Below, piece after piece: positions 18,541 to 26,115 of a stretch of DNA of 64,000 nucleotides (positions are counted from its first letter, which is position 1; each line of letters opens with the position of its first letter). Location of the stretch: NCBI GenBank assembly GCA_964548905.1, contig CAZJTL010000003.1:11663-75662 (forward strand). Reading direction: 5' to 3'. A program made the translations under genes and the position numbers. The notes beneath the pieces were generated by a model. That model was given only the letters and a program-made list of their open reading frames with translations, did not search any database and had not been told where the DNA came from. The DNA comes from CAZJTL01 sp964548905 (lineage in GTDB: Bacteria; Cyanobacteriota; Cyanobacteriia; Cyanobacteriales; Xenococcaceae).

Positions 18541-18611
18541 ATTTTCGACAATTAATCATATTTATCTATCTATCTATCTCTGCTATCAGAGATAATTTTG
18601 TTGTCGAAAAA
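18541..18611. promoter_or_regulatory. Nested inverted repeats upstream of a membrane protein gene
   Basis: TTTTCGACAA (18542-18551) is repeated in perfect inverse as TTGTCGAAAA (18601-18610). Inside lies an 8-bp perfect hairpin (TATCTCTG, loop CTAT, CAGAGATA; 18575-18594) next to TATC repeats. It ends 25 bases before the start codon at 18636, so it may be an operator, an RNA leader structure or an element footprint. Confidence 0.45.
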
Positions 18612-18635
18612 ATCAATAATTAGTTCGCAAAAAAC

Positions 18636-19319
18636 ATGAATTATTTCGACGTATTAATAGATCTGCTGCGCGATCGCCCTAAATTTCTAGAAGAAGTCAA
18701 TAAAGGTTTTAAAATTGGCAAAAAAAGTATTTCTCTTTTAATCTGTAGCTCGCTCTTTTTATCTTTGTATGGTGCAATTATTGGTTCGTCTAATGGTGTC
18801 ATGCAAATGATTGCTTCTGCAATCAAATTGCCTGCACTATATTTACTGACCATGATAATTTGTTTACCTACTCTTTATTTTTTCGATATTATCTTTGGTT
18901 CAAAACGTACTTTTGGACAATATTTGACTTTATTATTAGCCTGCATGGCAATGATTAGTGTCACCTTGCTTGGCTTTGCACCCGTCTCATTTTTCTTTCG
19001 TCTTTCTACTAACGATTACAATTTTTTTAGACTTTTAAATATCATCATTTTTTCGATTACAGGTTTAATTGGTATTAACTTTTTTTATCAAGGTATGCGT
19101 ATCGTTACTAACGAAGACGCTGAAATTCCTATAAATCGTAAGAATATTGTGAAAGCATGGCTATTTCTCTATGGTTTTGTTGGTAGTCAACTAGCATGGA
19201 CTCTTAGACCATTTTTTAGCAGTCCTGGTGAGCCTTTTGCTTTTTTTCGTGAGATAGAAAGCAATTTTTATGTTGAAGTTCTCAAAATAATTGGTAGAAC
19301 CGTTGGATTCAACAGCTAA
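18636..19319 (+). CDS. Conserved multi-pass membrane protein, function unknown
   Basis: A 227-residue protein with a short basic N-terminus, five or so hydrophobic helices (about residues 30-50, 60-83, 95-118, 128-150, 172-192) and a C-terminal tail with 'WTLRPFFSSPGEPFAFFR'. That tail motif and the layout recall Yip1-like membrane proteins, some cyanobacterial members of which have been labelled actin-binding WH2 domain proteins; I see no real WH2 motif. No catalytic residues. The next gene downstream is also an unknown membrane protein, separated by a repeat element. Confidence 0.6.
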   Translation: MNYFDVLIDLLRDRPKFLEEVNKGFKIGKKSISLLICSSLFLSLYGAIIGSSNGVMQMIASAIKLPALYLLTMIICLPTLYFFDIIFGSKRTFGQYLTLLLACMAMISVTLLGFAPVSFFFRLSTNDYNFFRLLNIIIFSITGLIGINFFYQGMRIVTNEDAEIPINRKNIVKAWLFLYGFVGSQLAWTLRPFFSSPGEPFAFFREIESNFYVEVLKIIGRTVGFNS

Positions 19320-19333
19320 TCGATTAAACTTAT

Positions 19334-19425
19334 TAAGTAATTGCACAAAATTAAATTTACAGGTGGGGGTAGGCAAAAGGCAAGAGGCAAAAGGCAAGAG
19401 AAAATACAATTTGTGCAAGCAGAAT
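19334..19425. repeat. MITE-like element with STRR core (degenerate copy)
   Basis: The left arm TAAGTAATTGCACAAAATTA is followed by the AGGTGGGGGTAGG segment, several GGCAAAA/GGCAAGA 7-bp units, and a partial inverted right arm (CAATTTGTGCAAG). Same architecture as 21078-21177 and 43115-43222. It ends against the start codon of the next gene. Confidence 0.65.
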
Positions 19426-20155
19426 GAAAGATGAAGAGGGCATGAGAGCAGACTTAGAGAATTTGCGAATCGATCGCGAGGAAATAGATAGAATTATCGA
19501 CTTGGATTTGATTTCTAATTTAGCGATCGATCTTTATCGTGCTGTAGTTATTCGCGATTATCGACATATCTTTTCGGTAGGATTAACAGCAGTTGCAATC
19601 TTTGTCTTAAGCTTTATCCTCATTATTCCTTTGAGTTCGATCGTCTTAAAAAGAACGGGAGATTTAGTAGATAATACAACTGGATTTACCGAGCTATTAT
19701 TTATAGTAATTGGCATTACACTTTTGTTGCTATTTATCACTAATTTTTATTTCTGGAAAAAATCAATTAAGCTAAAATCTTTAGCTATCTTAATTGATAA
19801 ATTAGATAAATATAATCAGTTAATTGAAAAGCTGATTGTCATCGATAAAATTCAATCTCTTCAGAAAAGCGATCGCCAGGAAAATTATCAAAATAATTGC
19901 CACTCGATCGTAGAAGCTTTAACCATCACGAAAGAAAGTTTAATTAATGCTTTAAGAATCGAAAAGCTGATTAGACATCATCAAAATTTAACTTCTAATC
20001 GCTATGAATTATTAACAGAATTAGAGAATAATTTAGTAGCTTTGATGTCCTTTGAACCAGATGTTCAAATTAACGAATATGAAAATATACTTAACGAGGT
20101 TCTCCAACTCGGACTTGGCATACACAAGGAGATGAGAAAACTAAGTAATAAGTAA
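19424..20155 (+). CDS. Hypothetical membrane-anchored helical protein
   Basis: A 243-residue protein I do not recognise. Two strong membrane helices (about residues 49-72 and 88-109) separate an acidic N-terminal 45 residues from a long, charged, probably coiled-coil cytoplasmic part (about 110-243) rich in Leu, Ile, Lys and Asn. No enzymatic motif is visible. ATG at 19424 abuts the repeat element; an internal ATG seven codons on is an alternative. The low-GC, Asn-rich codon use is stronger than in the metabolic neighbours. Confidence 0.55.
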   Translation: MKDEEGMRADLENLRIDREEIDRIIDLDLISNLAIDLYRAVVIRDYRHIFSVGLTAVAIFVLSFILIIPLSSIVLKRTGDLVDNTTGFTELLFIVIGITLLLLFITNFYFWKKSIKLKSLAILIDKLDKYNQLIEKLIVIDKIQSLQKSDRQENYQNNCHSIVEALTITKESLINALRIEKLIRHHQNLTSNRYELLTELENNLVALMSFEPDVQINEYENILNEVLQLGLGIHKEMRKLSNK

Positions 20156-20213
20156 TAAGTAATTGCACAAATGTTCTATGAACAATGAACAATGAACAAT
20201 GAACAATGAACTT
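20140..20213. repeat. AAGTAAT and GAACAAT heptamer arrays
   Basis: TAAGTAATAAGTAATAAGTA at the stop codon of the preceding gene runs into a half MITE arm (TAATTGCACAAA), then four or five GAACAAT units (20177-20211). The stop codon of the unknown gene itself lies in the AAGTAAT repeat. Confidence 0.8.
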
Positions 20214-21038
20214 TCAACTATAAACCTTTAACCATTCTAGTAATTTTTCTAATTCTGTTGCTTCTAAATGACGAACATTTTCTGATGCTGGAAAAATAAT
20301 TTGTTCGACTTCTTCTTTGTATTGAGCGATCGCTTGTGCTGAAGAATTTTGATAGTCTAAATATCTTTTGGCTAATTTTAATTTTCTTGGTGTAATCCCC
20401 AAAATATCATTAACAATCAAAACTTGACCATCGGTAAACCTCCCTGCACCAATACCGATCGTCGGAATTTTTAATTTTTCAGTGACAATCTTACCTAATT
20501 CTTCTGGTACTAACTCTAATACTAATAATTCAATACCAGCTTTTTCTAAATTTAGGGCATCTTCAATTAATTGTTGCGCTTGAGGAAACTTTTTACCTTG
20601 AAAAACTTTTTGCTGATGAGTTTGTGGTTGCAATCCTAAATGACCACATACTATTAAATTATGTTGAACTAAATGAGTGACAATATTTATTTTTGCCCCT
20701 TCTAATTTAACCAGATCGGCACCAGCAGCAACTAATTGTTGTGCATTATTTAATGCTTGTTCGGGAGTTTCGTAAGCAGCATAGGGTAGATCTGCCAAAA
20801 TATAACTATTGTTTGCACCTCTTCTTACCGCTTTGAGATGATGAAGAATGTCAGCCATAGTTACCTCTGTTTCGTCAGCATATCCTAAAACATTAGTACC
20901 AACACTGTCGCCAACAAAGATCAGATCGACTCCAGCTTTTTCTTCTAATACTGCGGTAGGATAATCATAACAAGTTAGCGAAATAATTTTCTGTTGGTTC
21001 AGTTTTTTAGCTACAAGATATTCTGAAACTGATTTCAT
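20214..21038 (-). CDS. panB: 3-methyl-2-oxobutanoate hydroxymethyltransferase
   Basis: A 274-residue TIM-barrel enzyme that adds a hydroxymethyl group from 5,10-methylene-THF to ketoisovalerate, the first committed step to pantothenate/CoA. 'LTCYDYPTAVLEEKAGVDLIFVGDSVG' (quoted in two parts: 'LTCYDYPTAV' and 'FVGDSVG') carries the metal-binding aspartate, 'KLEGA' and 'CGHLGLQPQ' are conserved, and 'IGIGAG' is present near residue 195. Length is typical (about 260-275). It is a single gene; panC is not adjacent. ATG start at 21038. Confidence 0.96.
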   Translation of the reverse strand: MKSVSEYLVAKKLNQQKIISLTCYDYPTAVLEEKAGVDLIFVGDSVGTNVLGYADETEVTMADILHHLKAVRRGANNSYILADLPYAAYETPEQALNNAQQLVAAGADLVKLEGAKINIVTHLVQHNLIVCGHLGLQPQTHQQKVFQGKKFPQAQQLIEDALNLEKAGIELLVLELVPEELGKIVTEKLKIPTIGIGAGRFTDGQVLIVNDILGITPRKLKLAKRYLDYQNSSAQAIAQYKEEVEQIIFPASENVRHLEATELEKLLEWLKVYS

Positions 21039-21077
21039 TGTTTTTTTATTTAGGCGAATGAGCGGAGATCTTAACTA

Positions 21078-21177
21078 TAAGTAGGTGGGCAAAATTAAAT
21101 TCATAGGCGGAGGTAGGGAGCTTTCTAGCAGGGAGCAGGAAAGCAATTTGTGTAATTAATTTTGCTTAGGTACTTAG
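21078..21177. mobile_element. MITE-like element, 100 bp, with inverted ends and STRR core
   Basis: The left end TAAGTAGGTGGGCAAAATTA is mirrored by the right end (reverse complement CTAAGTACCTAAGCAAAATT): about 17 of 21 positions pair. Between them are AGGCGGAGGTAGG and a GGGAGCA-type heptamer patch. No coding capacity. Closest relative in this window is 43115-43222. Confidence 0.65.
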
Positions 21178-21235
21178 GAAGCAGGCATCTTAATTATCTT
21201 TAGCACAGACGACCTTTAAGCTGTTGACTTTTAAA

Positions 21236-22460
21236 CTTCCCTACCCTGCTAACGCGGAGGGTAGGGATTTCAGAAGCCCTAAATCATCCCTATTCAAAGA
21301 ACAAGAAAGACCCGAACCGCAAGGCGCGTCTAAAAGCACCTTAGCAAGAGCCGCGATGTTACGACTCCCGTTATAATCAGCATCTCCAGACCAAGAGCAA
21401 TGACCACAAGCAAACCTTTTCCCATTCCGATACGATTCGCCCCTATCAGGGTGAATATAGTGGCATTGGTGGCACATCTGACTGGTATATCTGGGATCGA
21501 CAAATACGAGTTCTACACCAAACTTAACCGCTTTGTAAGTCAAGTATTGCCTCAACTGGTAGAAAGCCCAAGAATTACCAAGCCGTTTATTCTTTCTGCT
21601 TTGTGGCAATTGGTTGGTTCTTTCTCTAATTTTTGTAAGGTTTTCGAGCGCAATAACTTGGCTGTTCACTTTAGCTTGTTGCACCAAGCGATAACTGACC
21701 GTATGGTTGGTGTGCGACTGAAAGCGTTTTTCCTTGCCCGACAACCGTTTGAGCAGTCCCCGACATCTACGTCTAGTGCTGCGCGTGCCTTTCGCGGCTT
21801 TTTGTTGGAGTTTTGCCCTCAGTTGTGCGTATTTGTTTCTATTTTTAGTTATTTGTTTCCCGCTAAATTTCTCTCCTTCGGAAGTAACGCAAATGTCTGT
21901 TCTACCCAAATCGCAACCCAAAACGTTATCGGTCTTAACTGGTTCTGGCGGAATCGATTCAAGCTGAATATTCAGGTAGTAACTACCATCTTTTCTCTTA
22001 GAAAGAGTAGCGCTTTTAGGATTTTGCCCTTTAAGCAATCCTCTTTGGTAGTTACCAATCGCCAAGCCAAATCTTTCTCTACCACCAACCATGGTCAGGC
22101 TAACAGTCCAATCTTTCTCTCGAAAGCTGAAGCTTCTAATGTCGTAGGTGGCAGAAGTCGGCTTAAATCCTTTAACTGGCTTGTTATCTTTCTTGGCTGT
22201 TTTCCTGTTGCCAGCTACTCGCCTAATGGCGTGTATTGCCAACTGAGCAGATAGATCGAATTTAGTCCTCACGTCTTGGTAGACCAGAGATTGTATCGCC
22301 AATTCATTCATCAGATTTGGCTTAACTTCTTGGTTTACCCATTCGCAAGCATCCGCAAACGCTTTCAGTGTCGCTTCTATATTTAGCGACGGCTTTAAGC
22401 GATACTTGGAGCTTGCAAGAGACTGTGAGAACTTGGTTCATGAAGAAATAATATCACGTT
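21236..22460 (-). mobile_element. IS200/IS605-superfamily element (tnpB only)
   Basis: The element is delimited approximately by a right-end hairpin (ACCCTGCTAACGCGGAGGGT, 21242-21261) overlapping the tnpB stop and by AT-rich left-end sequence just upstream of the tnpB start near 22441. There is no tnpA (Y1 transposase), so this is an IS1341-type, non-autonomous unit. Exact boundaries cannot be fixed by eye. Confidence 0.6.
21241..22441 (-). pseudogene. tnpB: TnpB RNA-guided endonuclease, frameshifted near the N-terminus
   Basis: The long frame (356 codons from 22311) has the full RuvC and zinc-finger parts of TnpB: RuvC-I Asp in 'VLGCDLGRTDI', Glu in 'VIALENLTKIR', zinc site 'CHQCHYIHPD...CGHC' and RuvC-III Asp in 'GDADYNGSRNI'. 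It lacks the family N-terminus. That sequence is present just upstream: ATG at 22441 gives 'MNQVLTVSCKLQVS', then the frame must change by one base near 22391-22400 to continue as 'PSLNIEATLKAFADACEWVNQ' and on into the long frame. So a single-base insertion or equivalent splits an otherwise intact gene. Internal initiation at 22311 would give a protein missing about 43 residues. Confidence 0.8.
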
Positions 22461-22500
22461 TTGATAACTTATGTTGAAGTTTTTTTTAAGCGGATTCCCT

Positions 22501-22524
22501 AGAGACGTGAGATCTCGCGTCTCT
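22501..22524. repeat. Palindromic REP-like repeat
   Basis: AGAGACGTGAGA followed by TCTCGCGTCTCT forms a 12-bp arm inverted repeat with one mismatch. Palindromes of this 'GAGACG...CGTCTC' type are scattered in many cyanobacterial genomes. It lies between the tnpB element and the kinase gene, and could act as a bidirectional terminator. Confidence 0.7.
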
Positions 22525-22548
22525 ACCCTCAGAATACAAAGCGCCTCC

Positions 22549-23880
22549 CTACTCAGAAGTTTCTTGCTCTAACTTGTCTCGATGAGTAATTGCAGGCAAA
22601 AATCCAAGCTCGATCGCTTGATTATAAGAAGTAATCGCCTCTCGATTGTTGCCTAGTTTCTCCAAAACCAAACCGCGATTGAACCAAATATAACGATCTC
22701 GATCGTCGAAATTTTGAGCTCGATCGAAAGCTATTAATGCTTGTTGATAAGTAGCTTGCATCTCATCCTTTTGAGCGATCGCTAACAGGGATGTACCTAG
22801 TCCTTTCCAAGCTGAAGCGGAATCACTTTTGAGGCTAATAGTATTTTGAAACTGTTCTAGAGCTTCTTCTGGTCGATCTGTCTCCAGTAGGCGATCGCCT
22901 TGATAAGAATAATATAGAGGTCGAACAATAGGATAAAACAATTCTACACAGATCGCGATCGTGCCGATCGCTCCCAGACCAAATGTGACAGTTGTGCCAT
23001 TTTGGACAATTGATTTGATGATTGCTTCTAAGGTATCGATGGCATCAAAATCTTGCCAAAACCCTTGCCAACTATTTCTTTTCTGCGTAAATATTTTTAG
23101 CTCTTTGCTTAGTTCTTCTATAGATTGATAACGCTCGTTGGCATCGATGCGTACCATTTTATTTAAAATATTAACCAGGGATTTTTTCAGTTTAATTTCT
23201 GGAGGAAAGATAATATTTTCTTGTTCGTCCCTGAACAAATGTTTGGGATGCTTTCCAGTTAATAGCTGAATCGCTGTCATTCCTACAGAATAAATATCGC
23301 TATTAAAATTGGGTTTTCCTTCTCTTTGTTCTAGAGGAGCATAACCTCCAGTATAGATACGAGTTTGGTTTTTTTGTGGCTGAGTAAATCCATTTTCAGT
23401 ATTGATTTGTTTAACGGCTCCAAAATCAATTAAAACTAATTTATTGTCTTTTTTGCGTCGGATTAGGTTAGATGGCTTGATGTCACGATGGATAATATTT
23501 TGTTGATGAAGGGGTTTTAATATCAGCAGTATTTCCTCAATCAAATTAATTACATAGTGATGATTTAATGGTTTATTAAATAACCGATCTAAGGTTTTAC
23601 CATCTACATATTCTTCTACTAAATATAAGCTCTCATTTTCTTCAAAGCACTCGATAAAATCTGGAATTTGTTTAGTATCATTGAGTTGTTGGAGAATATT
23701 TGCCTCTCTAATAAATAATCGTTTTGCTGTTTGGCGATCGGCAAAGAAAGGATCTAATTTTTTGACAACACAGCGAGAGTTATAATTATCGATATCCTCA
23801 GCCAAATAAGTTACACAGAAAGATCCTCTTCCTAGCTCATTGATAATTTTGTAACGATTATTTAACTGGGCTGGTATCAT
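22549..23880 (-). CDS. Serine/threonine protein kinase with C-terminal TPRs
   Basis: A 443-residue Hanks-type kinase. The glycine loop 'LGRGSFCVTYLAED', the VAIK-type lysine in 'CVVKKL', catalytic 'IIHRDIKPSNLI' (Asp about residue 134) and 'LIDFGAVKQ' are complete. A hydrophobic segment (about 298-318) probably anchors it in the membrane, and three TPR-like repeats ('SASAWKGLGTSLLAIAQ', 'YIWFNRGLVLEKLGNNREAI') follow, for protein-protein contact outside or on the far side. Such SPK proteins are numerous in cyanobacteria. Partners are unknown; it is read alone toward the tnpB element. Confidence 0.9.
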   Translation of the reverse strand: MIPAQLNNRYKIINELGRGSFCVTYLAEDIDNYNSRCVVKKLDPFFADRQTAKRLFIREANILQQLNDTKQIPDFIECFEENESLYLVEEYVDGKTLDRLFNKPLNHHYVINLIEEILLILKPLHQQNIIHRDIKPSNLIRRKKDNKLVLIDFGAVKQINTENGFTQPQKNQTRIYTGGYAPLEQREGKPNFNSDIYSVGMTAIQLLTGKHPKHLFRDEQENIIFPPEIKLKKSLVNILNKMVRIDANERYQSIEELSKELKIFTQKRNSWQGFWQDFDAIDTLEAIIKSIVQNGTTVTFGLGAIGTIAICVELFYPIVRPLYYSYQGDRLLETDRPEEALEQFQNTISLKSDSASAWKGLGTSLLAIAQKDEMQATYQQALIAFDRAQNFDDRDRYIWFNRGLVLEKLGNNREAITSYNQAIELGFLPAITHRDKLEQETSE

Positions 23881-24189
23881 CGTCTTTGAATGAAAATTTA
23901 GGCGATCTAGAGTTTTTCTTGAAGATAAGGGTTAATTAATAAACTACCAGAAATACGGCAAGCAAAAACAGTTTCGCCAATTTATTGGAAAATTGCCTGA
24001 AAATGGCTGCACACAGGAGGATGTTTGCGTTGATAATTTTGCTCTTAGAATGGGTAATTTTACGATGAGCGTGCTTCCCTCACCTGGTTCTGACTAAAGA
24101 AAATGCGATCGGGCAACCACAAGGGATTGCCCCTACCATCTTTTCTTAACCAATGCTTATTTACCCTAGATTAGCTGGTTAAAAACTAA
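23881..24189. other. Intergenic region with one REP copy
   Basis: About 310 bases. A palindromic repeat (24111-24136, starting GGGCAACCACAAGG and ending ATTGCCCCTAC) is the clearest feature; a close copy with two differences occurs inside the MCP gene at 56538-56563. The rest shows no coding potential. Confidence 0.6.
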
Positions 24190-24543
24190 TTAATTAGCCC
24201 GCTTTAAGCCTTCAAGTTGAACTCGAACATAATGGAGATAGCTTTGGTTTTTGAGAGTTTCTGGTGTCAGTCTACCGCGAGCAATTCCACCCTTAACTAA
24301 ATCTTCAGCGCCAACTCTTCCTCTCCTGACAGCGCCAAGAAAAGCTGCACCGCTTGGAATACCTTGCTCTGTAAAATAACCTTGATAACCATGTTGAACT
24401 AAATTAAAAGGGGTAACTTCTACAATCTTACGAGTCATGGTTTGATTCGTATTTTGATTCATAGTTGTTACTTGTTGAGCGTATACTGGGACAGTAGCAG
24501 CAAAAGTTAAAGTAGATAGAGTAGCGATTAATAGACGTTTCAT
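24190..24543 (-). CDS. Small exported protein, function unknown
   Basis: A 117-residue protein with a clear signal peptide ('MKRLLIATLSTLTFAATVPVYAQQ', cut near residue 22; quoted here only as its first residues MKRLLIATL and the AYAQ-like site VYAQ). The mature part is polar, with 'VTPFNLVQHGYQGYFTEQGIPSG' resembling a repeated cyanobacterial motif and a basic 'RRGRVGAEDLVKGGIARGRL' stretch. No cysteine, no known enzymatic motif. I do not recognise a named family. A stand-alone gene read leftward, with a promoter region shared with the divergent TauE gene. Confidence 0.6.
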   Translation of the reverse strand: MKRLLIATLSTLTFAATVPVYAQQVTTMNQNTNQTMTRKIVEVTPFNLVQHGYQGYFTEQGIPSGAAFLGAVRRGRVGAEDLVKGGIARGRLTPETLKNQSYLHYVRVQLEGLKRAN

Positions 24544-24719
24544 GATTGTTCTTCCTCTCTTGGCGATCGAATTATTTAATTTGTTTCTTTGATTATTAGA
24601 ATGACTGACCTAACTGAGAAGGAAGCGATCGTTTACTGAGAAGTAGAATAAAAGTTGCTTAAGATTGGCTGAGTGAAATCACGAATGAATACGATCGCTG
24701 TACTGTATATATCTAACTA

Positions 24720-25556
24720 ATGAACATTCTAGAATTTTCTTTACTAGTTTGGATTGGCTCTTTTGCTGCTGGCTTTTTGGGTGCGCTAACTGGCTTGGGA
24801 GGAGGAGTAGTTATCGTTCCTTTCTTAACTTCTGTGTTTGGAGTAGATATTCGCTATGCCATTGGTGCTTCCTTGGTTTCTGTGATTGCAACTTCTTCAG
24901 GTGCGGCATCTGCATATATCAAGCAGGGCTACACAAATTTGCGACTGGGAATGTTTTTAGAAGTAGCAACTACTATTGGTGCTTTATTGGGTGCTGCGAT
25001 CGCTGCTTTTATTTCAATTAAAGCACTTACCGTCGTGCTGGCGATCGTTCTCCTCTATTCTGCTTATTTAGCTCAACAACCACAATCTGAATATGATGAC
25101 GATGAATCGAGCGATGCCATAGCAACTAATTTAAACCTCAATAGTACTTATCCAACTGCCGAGGGATTAATATCTTACCAGGTTCATTCCGTACCGCTTG
25201 GTTTTGTCTTGATGATCTTAGCTGGAACCCTTTCTGGATTGCTCGGTATTGGTTCGGGAGGGCTGAAAGTATTGGCGATGGATCGAGCGATGAATCTTCC
25301 CTTTAAAGTCTCTACAACTACCAGCAATTTTATGATTGGGGTGACAGCCGCAGTGTCGGCGGGAGTTTATCTAGCAAGAGGTTACATCGATCCTGGCTTA
25401 TCAATGCCTGTAATGCTAGGTGTATTAACTGGTGCTTGGCTAGGAGCAAAAACCCTTGTGGGCGCTCAAACTCAAGTGTTGAGAATTATCTTCAGTCTAG
25501 TACTAGTAGCAATGGCTTTGAAAATGGTTTATAACAATTTGCTCGGAGGTCTTTAG
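24720..25556 (+). CDS. TauE/SafE family (TSUP) anion exporter
   Basis: A 278-residue membrane protein with two four-helix halves, each starting with the family glycine motif: 'GFLGALTGLGGGVVIVPFL' near residue 19 and 'AGTLSGLLGIGSGGLKVLA' near residue 169. A hydrophilic loop (about 120-150) separates the halves. TSUP proteins move sulfite, sulfoacetate or other small anions. The DUF1634 gene follows on the same strand, a pairing seen repeatedly, suggesting that the two act together. An out-of-frame overlapping frame at 24749 is a shadow. Confidence 0.9.
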   Translation: MNILEFSLLVWIGSFAAGFLGALTGLGGGVVIVPFLTSVFGVDIRYAIGASLVSVIATSSGAASAYIKQGYTNLRLGMFLEVATTIGALLGAAIAAFISIKALTVVLAIVLLYSAYLAQQPQSEYDDDESSDAIATNLNLNSTYPTAEGLISYQVHSVPLGFVLMILAGTLSGLLGIGSGGLKVLAMDRAMNLPFKVSTTTSNFMIGVTAAVSAGVYLARGYIDPGLSMPVMLGVLTGAWLGAKTLVGAQTQVLRIIFSLVLVAMALKMVYNNLLGGL

Positions 25557-25650
25557 AATGTACGAAAGCAGTTTATGCTAATTTGCCTTCCAATTGAATA
25601 ATCCCATATTTTAAATCGTATCTGCTGACAAGAAAAAAGGAATAGAACTA

Positions 25651-26115
25651 GTGTTTATAGAGCAAGGCATCATTGAACTAAACAAAATCAAAAGCGATCG
25701 CGAAAGTTGTCAAGAGCAAAACGTTTCTAATGTTAGTATTACCAAAAGCAAGAGCGATCGGCAATTCGAGGTTTTTCTCAGCAATCTCCTAAAATACGGC
25801 GTTCTCATCGCTAGTACCGTAGTTTTAGTAGGTGGTATTCTTTACCTGATCGATTATGGTGCCGAGCCAGCTAATTATAATTTCTTTCAGGGAGAACCAT
25901 CTAGATTATGTTCTCCAATAGGAGTATTGAAGGCAGTTTTGTCTGGGAATTGTAGTGGTATTATTCAACTTGGACTGCTGCTACTAATTGCTACTCCAAT
26001 TATTCGTGTAATTTTTTCTTTAATGGCTTTCTTGTGGCGGCGAGATTTTATTTACGTTGCTATTACCTCTCTAGTATTAGCTGGTCTGACTTATAGCATT
26101 ATAGGAGCATATTAA
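25651..26115 (+). CDS. DUF1634 membrane protein (TauE partner)
   Basis: A 154-residue protein: a charged N-terminal extension of about 45 residues, then three membrane helices (about 50-68, 100-122, 130-150). The DUF1634 hallmarks are visible: 'GEPSRLCSPIGVLKAV', 'IIQLGLLLLIATPIIRV' and 'WRRDFIYVAITSLVLAGL'. Function is unknown, but it is habitually next to TSUP exporters. The GTG/ATG choice at the start is open; 25651 is a GTG with AGGAATAG upstream. Its stop codon (26113-26115) directly abuts the right end of a tnpB element. Confidence 0.85.
   Translation: MFIEQGIIELNKIKSDRESCQEQNVSNVSITKSKSDRQFEVFLSNLLKYGVLIASTVVLVGGILYLIDYGAEPANYNFFQGEPSRLCSPIGVLKAVLSGNCSGIIQLGLLLLIATPIIRVIFSLMAFLWRRDFIYVAITSLVLAGLTYSIIGAY

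Noticed and set aside
21400..22254. A 284-residue plus-strand frame over tnpB, and a similar one at 26230-27051
   Set aside because: They lie antisense to tnpB genes with recognisable catalytic motifs; composition is that of a mirror frame.
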